Part shown: in pieces, positions 1 through 4,871 of the stretch | How positions within the stretch are numbered: position 1 is the first letter of the stretch | Layout: the number at the start of each line of letters is the position of its first letter | Assembly: GCA_016285615.1 (NCBI GenBank) | Contig: JAEERB010000105.1 | Coordinates: forward strand, 1-8,303 | Reading direction: 5' to 3' | Source of the DNA: Bacteroidales bacterium | Lineage (GTDB): Bacteria; Bacteroidota; Bacteroidia; Bacteroidales; WCHB1-69 | DNA: 8,303 bases | The notes under the pieces: generated by a model | Seen by the model: only the letters and a program-made list of their open reading frames with translations | Databases searched by the model: none | Told to the model about the DNA's origin: nothing | Made by a program: the position numbers and the translations under genes

Positions 1-12
1 GTGGAAAGCCAG

Positions 13-609
13 CTATAGTTTCTCCACTCGTAAGTCGAACTCTTCTTTCTTCTGTTCAGAAATGAAAAAAGCAGTTTTAACCCCCTTTAAATAGACTTCC
101 AAGTCTTGTATTTTGTGTATTTCCCGCAGATTAATCAATTGATTCTTGTTAATTAGCATGAAATTGCCAGGTAGTTTCTCCAAAATCTCGTCAAAATTGC
201 TATAAACAGTATCGGTTTGTGCGGAATTGATGTAGTGAATGACTTTTATACGCGAATCGCCATTTGAGATTTCGTACGATTGGGTGACAATATAGCTGAT
301 AAGCTCGCTTTGGATTTTCAGATTACCCACATTAAGCATTTGAGAGGATGCCTGTTTAAACTGAACAATCTCTTTCTTCAATTGATCGTTCTTTTTGTTC
401 AGTTCGTCTTTCTCCTTTTCCAACTCCATTTTGTCGTGCGACAGTTGTTCGTTTTCCTGTTGCAACTCCTCGTGCGATTTCAACTTCATCACCTTTTTGA
501 TAAAGAAGACGATGATACAAATCAAGATATAGACTAAACCAATAATAAACAGGATTTTGATTGTTGGAATAACAAAGTATTCAAAAGCGCCATTCAAGAA
601 GTTGTTCAT
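13..609 (-). CDS. Membrane-anchored LytTR-family transcriptional regulator
   Basis: Predicted one-component regulator of 198 residues. Residues about 14-37 form one strongly hydrophobic helix, about 41-86 are a charged heptad-like coiled coil rich in E, K, L and Q, and about 105-195 resemble a LytTR DNA-binding domain, with the hallmark segment FMLINKNQLINLREI (150-164) followed by beta-strand-like EVYLKGVKTAFF. There is no receiver or kinase domain, so the signal is presumably sensed at or through the membrane; that is inference. An in-frame ATG at 658-660 would add 17 residues, but I chose the ATG at 607-609 because a good promoter -7 box lies at 647-654, which would place the transcript start inside that extension. 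The stop is TAG. The gene is divergent from the lipoprotein operon starting at 804, its most likely target, and phased repeats lie between them. LytTR assignment is fairly sure; the ligand or signal is unknown. Confidence 0.85.
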   Translation of the reverse strand: MNNFLNGAFEYFVIPTIKILFIIGLVYILICIIVFFIKKVMKLKSHEELQQENEQLSHDKMELEKEKDELNKKNDQLKKEIVQFKQASSQMLNVGNLKIQSELISYIVTQSYEISNGDSRIKVIHYINSAQTDTVYSNFDEILEKLPGNFMLINKNQLINLREIHKIQDLEVYLKGVKTAFFISEQKKEEFDLRVEKL

Positions 610-640
610 ATTCGAGTAAAAATATAATGTTAATTGGTTT

Positions 641-735
641 CGACTACAAAAATAATTCATTTACCATTTATGGCAATAAAATGACACTACAAAAATCAGG
701 TATTTCGCTACAAAAAATAGGGTTTTCACTACAAA
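641..735. repeat. Phased CTACAAA direct repeats, candidate LytTR binding sites
   Basis: Four copies of a CTACAAA core begin at 644, 687, 708 and 729. The last three are spaced exactly 21 bases apart, and the first is 43 bases (about twice 21.5) from the second. The wider shared form is roughly TTTC(A/G)CTACAAAAAT, and each is preceded by T-rich or A-rich bases. Twenty-one bases is two helical turns, so the sites face the same side of the DNA. LytTR regulators are known to bind pairs of roughly 9-bp direct repeats with about this period, and a LytTR gene is adjacent. The rightmost copy abuts the -33 position of the promoter at 762, as expected for an activator site. Binding itself is inferred. 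Confidence 0.65.
647..677 (-). promoter_or_regulatory. Predicted promoter of the LytTR regulator gene
   Basis: Read on the minus strand, 654-647 is TATTTTTG, a full match to the Bacteroidetes -7 consensus TAnnTTTG. An ATTG at 677-674 lies 19 bases upstream, where the -33 TTTG-like element is expected. The -7 box overlaps one copy of the CTACAAA repeat (its reverse complement ends in TTTGTAG), so a protein bound to that repeat would compete with RNA polymerase. This suggests autorepression, which is inference. Confidence 0.55.
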
Positions 736-761
736 GTCACATAGCAAGCACTCCAACAAGG

Positions 762-769
762 TATTTTTG
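762..769 (+). promoter_or_regulatory. Predicted -7 element of the lipoprotein operon promoter
   Basis: TATTTTTG at 762-769 matches TAnnTTTG in full and lies 34 bases before the ATG at 804. I see no TTTG or TTG at the proper -33 distance (around 738-743). That position is instead just downstream of the phased CTACAAA repeats ending at 735, which suggests the promoter depends on an activator, most simply the divergent LytTR protein. Confidence 0.55.
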
Positions 770-803
770 CCCGCTTTTTTTAACCCCTTTAATTCAAACC
801 ATT

Positions 804-1244
804 ATGAAGAAAAACCATTTCATTATTCTGACTTTTGTTTTGGCCCTTATCTTGGCCTCTTGCGCCCAACAGGGCTGTACCGATCGTGATGCCAGCAATT
901 ATTCATCTATAGCTAAAAAAGAGGATTATTCCTGCCGGTATTCGGGAGAACATATTATTTGGTATGGAGCTGCCGTAGCCGATTTCTTCGTCAACAGGGC
1001 CAAAATCAAGATGCTTCATATTACTACGAGCAGCGGTCAGTCTTATATTCATTATGCTGGCGATTATGCTTACGGTCCAGATAAGTATGATTACAATTGT
1101 ATTTTGTTGGAACTTCGTTGGCAAAGCAGCAAACATCTTACCGACCATGTTATCATCACCGACGATTATGGCGAACGGGTTTGGACTGGAGATATTGTTT
1201 ATGGAATCACAGAACCAACCTCAACGGAATTGGTGTTGAAGTAA
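804..1244 (+). CDS. Small lipoprotein with CTD/NY/SC cysteine motif
   Basis: Predicted 146-residue exported lipoprotein. The start at 804 gives a classic signal peptide: MKKNH, then a hydrophobic core (6-16), then a lipobox ending at Cys20 (LASC). The open frame extends upstream to 627, but that extension crosses the promoter and repeats and would bury the signal peptide, so I rejected it. Residues 25-46 read CTDRDASNYSSI...DYSCRY, which resembles the GCTD-A-NY-N-A-D-GSC motif repeated in many secreted Bacteroidetes proteins; here it occurs once. The remainder (about 50-146) is rich in Tyr and beta-prone residues, ending GERVWTGDIVYGITEPTS, with no domain I can name. It is first of three genes with gaps of 21 and 18 bases, divergent from a membrane LytTR regulator. 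Function unknown; an envelope location is well supported. Confidence 0.8.
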   Translation: MKKNHFIILTFVLALILASCAQQGCTDRDASNYSSIAKKEDYSCRYSGEHIIWYGAAVADFFVNRAKIKMLHITTSSGQSYIHYAGDYAYGPDKYDYNCILLELRWQSSKHLTDHVIITDDYGERVWTGDIVYGITEPTSTELVLK

Positions 1245-1265
1245 CAAATTAAATAACAGATATTT

Positions 1266-1718
1266 ATGGTTTACAAGCGAAAAATAGGAAATATTGACGG
1301 CTATATGCTGACAGATGCGGCAAGTATCATAACTCTGGCCACAATGCTTATACCGAAAATAAAACCTAAAGGTGTAGCCATTGCTTTGGTCATAACCGCC
1401 CTTTGTTTTGTTTATGCGACTTTTGTTTCTCAAACAAGGGTGAATAATCAAAGTGCTGCTAAAATGGGGTCGAAAGATGAAAACAATGCCCCAACGGATG
1501 TTATAGAAACACTTCCAGGTCATTCCGTGTCAAATGTTGACGGAGTCAAAGTGAATGGGATTGTATTTAAGATTCCTGACGGAGTACATGCTATAATTAC
1601 ACAGAAAGGAGTAGTGGTTAAGTCCATTATAGGTCGCATGATGTACAATTTGAAAGGCGGTGTGCTTTTGTCACCTCCCGATGAAGCGTGGATTCCTTTA
1701 TTCAATTCAAATTATTAA
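1266..1718 (+). CDS. Small membrane protein of unknown function
   Basis: Predicted 150-residue protein that I do not recognise. The N-terminal part contains two hydrophobic segments, about 17-30 (AASIITLATMLIP) and about 36-54 (GVAIALVITALCFVYATFV), separated by the basic KIKPK. This gives a possible membrane hairpin or, if the first is too short, one anchor. A polar linker (about 55-85) leads to a compact C-terminal part with alternating hydrophobic residues (VNGIVFKIPDGVHAIITQKG) and a final Pro/Trp-rich stretch. An internal ATG at 1305 (MLTDAAS) is an alternative start. It lies 21 bases after the lipoprotein gene and 18 before the next gene on the same strand, so co-transcription is likely. 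The position between two exported proteins suggests an envelope role, but no activity can be assigned. Confidence 0.65.
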   Translation: MVYKRKIGNIDGYMLTDAASIITLATMLIPKIKPKGVAIALVITALCFVYATFVSQTRVNNQSAAKMGSKDENNAPTDVIETLPGHSVSNVDGVKVNGIVFKIPDGVHAIITQKGVVVKSIIGRMMYNLKGGVLLSPPDEAWIPLFNSNY

Positions 1719-1736
1719 TTTTAAAAGACATTCAAG

Positions 1737-2216
1737 ATGAAAAGAATTGTTTTAGCTATTATGTTGATAATGGGAGCTTTAAATTATCTACAAGCTCAAA
1801 CGGTGACCGTTCCTGTACAGATACAGGAAGATTTTTCCTCTCGTGGAAAAAAAGACGGCACCATGACCGCGATTGTGCCATATAATGTGATGTATAATGG
1901 TGAGATATTGATTGCGCAAGGTTCTGTGGTTAATATCAATTACGAGGTGGAGAAGCGCAGAGGTTATGGACGTCCGGCGGAGGTAAAGTTGCATTTTATG
2001 AGCACTTCGGGTGTAAAAGGGCAGATGATACCGCTCTCGGGTTGTGACATAACAAAAGAAGGTGACGGTCGCCGGGGTACAGCCCTTGGCTTAGGATTGG
2101 GTTTGGGTCTTACCATTTTTCCATTTGTGGGCTTTTTCTTCTTCTGTATCAAGGGGAAAAATGTCACCATTCCGGCAGGCACCATTGTCAACTGTATGGG
2201 GTATGTGAACCAGTAG
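1737..2216 (+). CDS. Secreted/membrane protein with Gly-Leu hydrophobic stretch
   Basis: Predicted 159-residue exported protein. Residues 1-20 form a signal peptide with probable cleavage after LQA. The mature part starts with beta-prone TVTVPVQIQEDFSSRGKKDG and contains NGEILIAQGSVV, then the conserved-looking RPAEVKLHFMSTSGVKGQMIPLSG. A Gly-Leu run (LGLGLGLGL, 117-125) leads into a hydrophobic stretch with four Phe (about 121-138), and the end is IKGKNVTIPAGTIVN. The pattern 'made at will, safe value, cost of ... pure IPAGT ending' is familiar to me from short Bacteroidetes exported proteins in which an [I/V]PAGT segment occurs twice (here IAQGSVV and IPAGTIV), but I cannot give a function. 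It is third in the probable operon. Its final 19 codons plus stop (2157-2216) are duplicated at 4767-4826 on the far side of the restriction cassette, so its present 3' end may have come with the insertion. Confidence 0.75.
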   Translation: MKRIVLAIMLIMGALNYLQAQTVTVPVQIQEDFSSRGKKDGTMTAIVPYNVMYNGEILIAQGSVVNINYEVEKRRGYGRPAEVKLHFMSTSGVKGQMIPLSGCDITKEGDGRRGTALGLGLGLGLTIFPFVGFFFFCIKGKNVTIPAGTIVNCMGYVNQ

Positions 2217-2218
2217 GA
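2157..2218 (+). repeat. Left 62-bp direct repeat bracketing the restriction cassette
   Basis: Bases 2157-2218 match 4767-4828 at 60 of 62 positions. The repeat starts exactly at codon 141 of the 1737-2216 gene (KNVTIPAGTIVN onward) and ends two bases after its TAG stop. The differences are at 2177 (A versus G) and 2180 (C versus T), both third codon positions and both silent (Ala, Gly). The offset between copies, and hence the inserted unit, is 2610 bases. Confidence 0.95.
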
Positions 2219-2268
2219 GAGGGGGAATAATACAATCTTTTTGTGATTGTATTGAGGGGGCGAATAAT
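2219..2268. repeat. Hairpin flanked by G-rich direct repeats at cassette left edge
   Basis: A perfect 9-bp inverted repeat, AATACAATC (2229-2237) and GATTGTATT (2245-2253), encloses a 7-base T-rich loop. It is flanked by near-identical direct repeats: GAGGGGG then AATAAT at 2219-2231, and GAGGGGG, CG, AATAAT at 2254-2268. It starts at the first base after the 62-bp repeat. There is no T run after the stem, so it is a poor classical terminator. It may still end transcription of the upstream operon, or be a recombination or protein-binding structure of the insert. Confidence 0.6.
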
Positions 2269-2298
2269 ATGGTTATTTTAAGGGAATGATTATATTTG
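2268..2298 (+). promoter_or_regulatory. Predicted promoter of the restriction-modification operon
   Basis: TATATTTG at 2291-2298 matches TAnnTTTG in full. Upstream at the -33 position there is only a weak TATG (2268-2271, 19-base spacing). The leader to the ATG at 2373 would be about 65-70 bases and very A/T-rich. The promoter lies inside the inserted segment, so the cassette carries its own expression signal. Confidence 0.5.
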
Positions 2299-2372
2299 CT
2301 GAATCAAAAAAAAGGAATCTTAAAATTATAAACCATTGTTATTTAATCTAATAAAACAGACGATATTTAAAT

Positions 2373-3050
2373 ATGAAACCAAAATTAACTATAGAAAAAT
2401 TACGCGCAGAAGCCAAACTTTTTTGTCTTACGGAATCAAAAATTAAAAATAAGGATTTATTTGGAATTACGGATGGGAAAGCTGTTGGAACATACGTTGA
2501 ACATAAATTCCAACAGCAATTAAAGGCAAAATATTCTGTTACAATAGGATCATCTGCAAACGGAATAGATTTACCTTCAAAAGATGTTATGACAGACATT
2601 AAGGTTACATCTATCAAACAACCGCAGTCTTCATGTCCATACAAAGATGCAAAACAAAAAATTTTCGGCTTGGGTTACAACTTGTTAGTATTTGTTTATA
2701 ATAAAATTGATAATCCAAGAACGAGGACTGCAACTTTAAATTTTATAAGTTGTTCGTTTATTTCAAATGAGCGAACTGCCGATTATACCACAACATATCG
2801 TTTGCGTGAAATGATTAAGGATCGTGCTAACGACGCAGATATTGTGGCGTATTTAACAGACAGAAATATCCCTGCGGATGAGATAACGTTGTTAAATATG
2901 GCGAAAATGATAATAAAAACACCACCGAAACAAGGATATTTAACCATATCCAATGCTTTACAATGGAGATTGCAGTATCAGCGAATCGTTTCATTGGAAA
3001 AAACAGTTTCGGGCATAAACAAAATCATTGATGAAGTAAACAAGAAATGA
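2373..3050 (+). CDS. Type II-like PD-(D/E)XK restriction endonuclease
   Basis: Predicted 225-residue DNA-cleaving half of a restriction-modification pair. A PD-(D/E)XK-type core is visible: Glu43 in an early helix (GTYVEHKFQQQL), Asp66 in the strand SSANGIDLP, then Asp75-Ile-Lys77 in TDIKVTSIKQPQSS, giving E...D-x8-DxK. The stretch KIFGLGYNLLVFVYNK (about 95-110) looks like a core beta-strand. The C-terminal half (about 130-225) is helical and may hold DNA-recognition and dimer contacts. Its length suits a Type II enzyme. The stop overlaps the methyltransferase start (ATGA), so the two are translated together. I see no controller (C) gene. The recognition sequence cannot be read from the protein. 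Endonuclease identity rests on the motif plus the methyltransferase partner. The gene is strongly AT-rich, in line with acquisition by transfer. Confidence 0.82.
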   Translation: MKPKLTIEKLRAEAKLFCLTESKIKNKDLFGITDGKAVGTYVEHKFQQQLKAKYSVTIGSSANGIDLPSKDVMTDIKVTSIKQPQSSCPYKDAKQKIFGLGYNLLVFVYNKIDNPRTRTATLNFISCSFISNERTADYTTTYRLREMIKDRANDADIVAYLTDRNIPADEITLLNMAKMIIKTPPKQGYLTISNALQWRLQYQRIVSLEKTVSGINKIIDEVNKK

Positions 3051-4762
3051 AGATTTTTGATGTTGATATAAGTCAGTCAGTCTTTTTGTTTTTAAAAAGC
3101 AGGATTAAAGTTTGGAAATCAGTAGCAGAAGCGAACGAAACCCTTCGCAAGATATGCGGTATAGAAGGTTTTTTTGCTTGCGATTCGGAAATAAAGTTTT
3201 TTTCAGAAATAATTAATACGGAAGAAACTATCATTGCTTGCGAAAAGAGAGCGGAGTATGGTGATTTTCAAACCAACCAAACATTGGCTTATAAAATAAC
3301 GGAAAAAATAAAAAAAGAGGGTGCGTCTCCCAAAATTGTAATAGAGCCAACCTGCGGTAAAGGCCATTTCATTCTTGCAGTTTTGAACACTTTTGATAAA
3401 GTTGAAAAAATCTATGGCATTGAAATTCAAGAAAAATACACTTGGCAGGCAAAATTCAACATTTTAGATTTTTTTCTCAATAATCCCCCAAAGGATACTC
3501 CAGAGATTCATATTCTTCATTACAATATATTCGATTTTGATTATAGTTCAATAAATAAAAAAATAGGTAAAAAAGAACTGCTTATCATTGGAAATCCTCC
3601 ATGGGTAACCAATTCCGCATTAAGTATAATGCATTCTAAAAATCTACCGAAGAAATCAAATTTCAAGCAACAAAAAGGTTTGGATGCGATGACTGGAAAG
3701 GGAAATTTCGACATTGCTGAATTCATCACCATAGATTTGCTAAAGAAATTTGGAAATTGTAACGGGCACATGGCTTTTTTAGTAAAAAATACGGTAGTAA
3801 AAAACATAGTACAGGAACTTCCTAAATTAAAACTTCCATTGGCAGGAATGGAAAAGCAAAATATTGACAGTAAAAAAGAATTCAATGTTAGTGTAGATGC
3901 CTCTTTATTTTGTTGTAAATTAAACCAAAACACAGAATATGTTTGTCAGGAATCGGACTTTTACACATCAAAGGTTAAATGCATTTTTGGCTGGAGAGAT
4001 AATAAGTTTATGTCAGATCTGTCAAGTTCAAATAATGATATTGATGGAATTTCACCATTCGAGTGGAGACAAGGCATAAAACATGATTGCGCAAAAGTAA
4101 TGGAATTAGAATATGATGGGGAGTTTTTTCGAAACAAATTGGGAGAAAAATTCAATCTTGAAAAGGACTTAGTATATCCATTATTAAAAAGTTCAGACTT
4201 GAAAAGCACTTGTGCAGATCCTTCTCGAAAATTGGTCATAGTTACACAAAAGGTTGCTGGACAAGACACTGCATATATTCAGAAATATCCCCAAACATTT
4301 AAATATCTGCAAAGTCATATAGATTTTTTCAGGTCCAGAAAATCAAGTATTTATAAAGGCAAATATGACTTTTCAATTTTTGGTGTAGGAAATTATTCTT
4401 TTAAGCCATACAAAATTGCCATATCTGGTCTATATAAAACTTTTCATTTTTGTTTGGTAAAACCGCAAGCCAATAAGCCGGTTATGTTGGATGATACGTG
4501 CTATTTCATTGGTTTTGATTCATTAGAACAAGCAGAATATATTTGGGGACTGCTAAATACCGAAATAGTATCCAACTTTCTCAAAAAAATATCATTTAAA
4601 GATGCTAAGAGAATGATTACGAAAGAGGTGTTGATGCGTATTGATTTGAAAAAGGTTGCTTTTTTGTTAGGAAAGAAAACAAATTTTTTGGAAAAATTGT
4701 CTGTCAATCATGACACGCAATTGAATTTATTTGATGATACCGGAATAATTGATAATCGTTAG
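3047..4762 (+). CDS. Adenine-N6 DNA methyltransferase of the R-M pair (NPPW, gamma-type)
   Basis: Predicted 571-residue protein that protects host DNA from the adjacent endonuclease by methylating adenine with S-adenosylmethionine. Motif order is gamma-like: motif X around 70-84 (EYGDFQTNQTLAYKI), SAM-binding motif I at 98-109 (VIEPTCGKGHFI), an acidic strand end IYGIEIQ (122-128), and catalytic motif IV NPPW at 183-186. Then comes KSNF...GLDAMTGKGNFDIAEF (204-226), typical of Eco57I/N6-adenine enzymes. The C-terminal half (about 340-535) is the probable target-recognition domain, with LVYPLLKSSDL, RKSSIYKG, FSIFGVGNYSFKPYK and DDTCYFIGF. Translation starts within the endonuclease stop (ATGA). 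Its TAG stop lies only 4 bases before the right 62-bp repeat. NPPW could also fit cytosine-N4 methylation, though the overall pattern favours N6-adenine. Target sequence unknown. Confidence 0.9.
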   Translation: MKIFDVDISQSVFLFLKSRIKVWKSVAEANETLRKICGIEGFFACDSEIKFFSEIINTEETIIACEKRAEYGDFQTNQTLAYKITEKIKKEGASPKIVIEPTCGKGHFILAVLNTFDKVEKIYGIEIQEKYTWQAKFNILDFFLNNPPKDTPEIHILHYNIFDFDYSSINKKIGKKELLIIGNPPWVTNSALSIMHSKNLPKKSNFKQQKGLDAMTGKGNFDIAEFITIDLLKKFGNCNGHMAFLVKNTVVKNIVQELPKLKLPLAGMEKQNIDSKKEFNVSVDASLFCCKLNQNTEYVCQESDFYTSKVKCIFGWRDNKFMSDLSSSNNDIDGISPFEWRQGIKHDCAKVMELEYDGEFFRNKLGEKFNLEKDLVYPLLKSSDLKSTCADPSRKLVIVTQKVAGQDTAYIQKYPQTFKYLQSHIDFFRSRKSSIYKGKYDFSIFGVGNYSFKPYKIAISGLYKTFHFCLVKPQANKPVMLDDTCYFIGFDSLEQAEYIWGLLNTEIVSNFLKKISFKDAKRMITKEVLMRIDLKKVAFLLGKKTNFLEKLSVNHDTQLNLFDDTGIIDNR

Positions 4763-4766
4763 AAGA

Positions 4767-4828
4767 AAAAATGTCACCATTCCGGCGGGTACCATTGTCA
4801 ACTGTATGGGGTATGTGAACCAGTAGGA
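4767..4828 (+). pseudogene. Right 62-bp repeat: orphan 3' end of the 1737-2216 gene
   Basis: This copy still encodes, without a start codon, the final 19 residues (KNVTIPAGTIVN...YVNQ) and TAG stop of the upstream exported protein. Its two differences from the left copy (4787, 4790) are silent, so both copies were coding sequence until recently. It probably marks the original end of that gene, displaced by the cassette, although which copy is native cannot be decided from one genome. Its right end supplies the -33 region of the valS promoter. Confidence 0.9.
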
Positions 4829-4845
4829 TATTTTTCTTATTTTTG
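4814..4845 (+). promoter_or_regulatory. Predicted valS promoter
   Basis: TATTTTTG at 4838-4845 matches TAnnTTTG in full. TGTG at 4814-4817 is a plausible -33 element with 20-base spacing. The leader to the ATG at 4872 is about 20 bases, too short for a T-box or other riboswitch. The -33 part lies inside the right 62-bp repeat (ends 4828) while the -7 part lies just outside it, so the duplication preserved the promoter. Confidence 0.55.
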
Positions 4846-4871
4846 CTGTTCTAAAAATCAAACAGCAAACA

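Larger units (their letters stand above)
2219..4828 (+). mobile_element. Inserted restriction-modification cassette (2610-bp unit)
   Basis: The segment between the two 62-bp repeats holds only the endonuclease and methyltransferase genes with their promoter. Its composition differs sharply from its neighbour: one sampled 60-base line in the methyltransferase (3541-3600) has 15 G/C, while one in valS (5101-5160) has 40. It has no integrase, transposase or tRNA target. Restriction-modification genes inserted with long target duplications are known from comparisons of Helicobacter pylori genomes, and the layout here matches that pattern. Boundaries are ambiguous by one repeat length: 2157-4766 is the equivalent unit. 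Confidence 0.75.

Noticed and set aside
280..537. Plus-strand frame of 85 residues
   Set aside because: It is the antisense of the coiled-coil coding region of the LytTR gene; Leu/Phe/Gln-rich as expected from the complement of Glu/Lys codons.
610..660. N-terminal extension of the LytTR gene to an ATG at 658-660
   Set aside because: The predicted -7 box at 647-654 lies inside it, so the transcript probably starts downstream of that codon.
685..747. The 21-bp repeats as a CRISPR array
   Set aside because: Repeats are short, imperfect and contiguous without true spacers; 21-bp period matches protein-binding sites, not CRISPR.
627..803. Upstream extension of the lipoprotein reading frame to an ATG at 627
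   Set aside because: It would cross the phased repeats and the -7 box at 762 and place the lipoprotein signal peptide in the middle of the protein; the ATG at 804 gives a proper signal and lipobox.
4846..4871. T-box or other valine-responsive leader of valS
   Set aside because: Only about 26 bases separate the -7 box from the start codon, too few for a structured leader.
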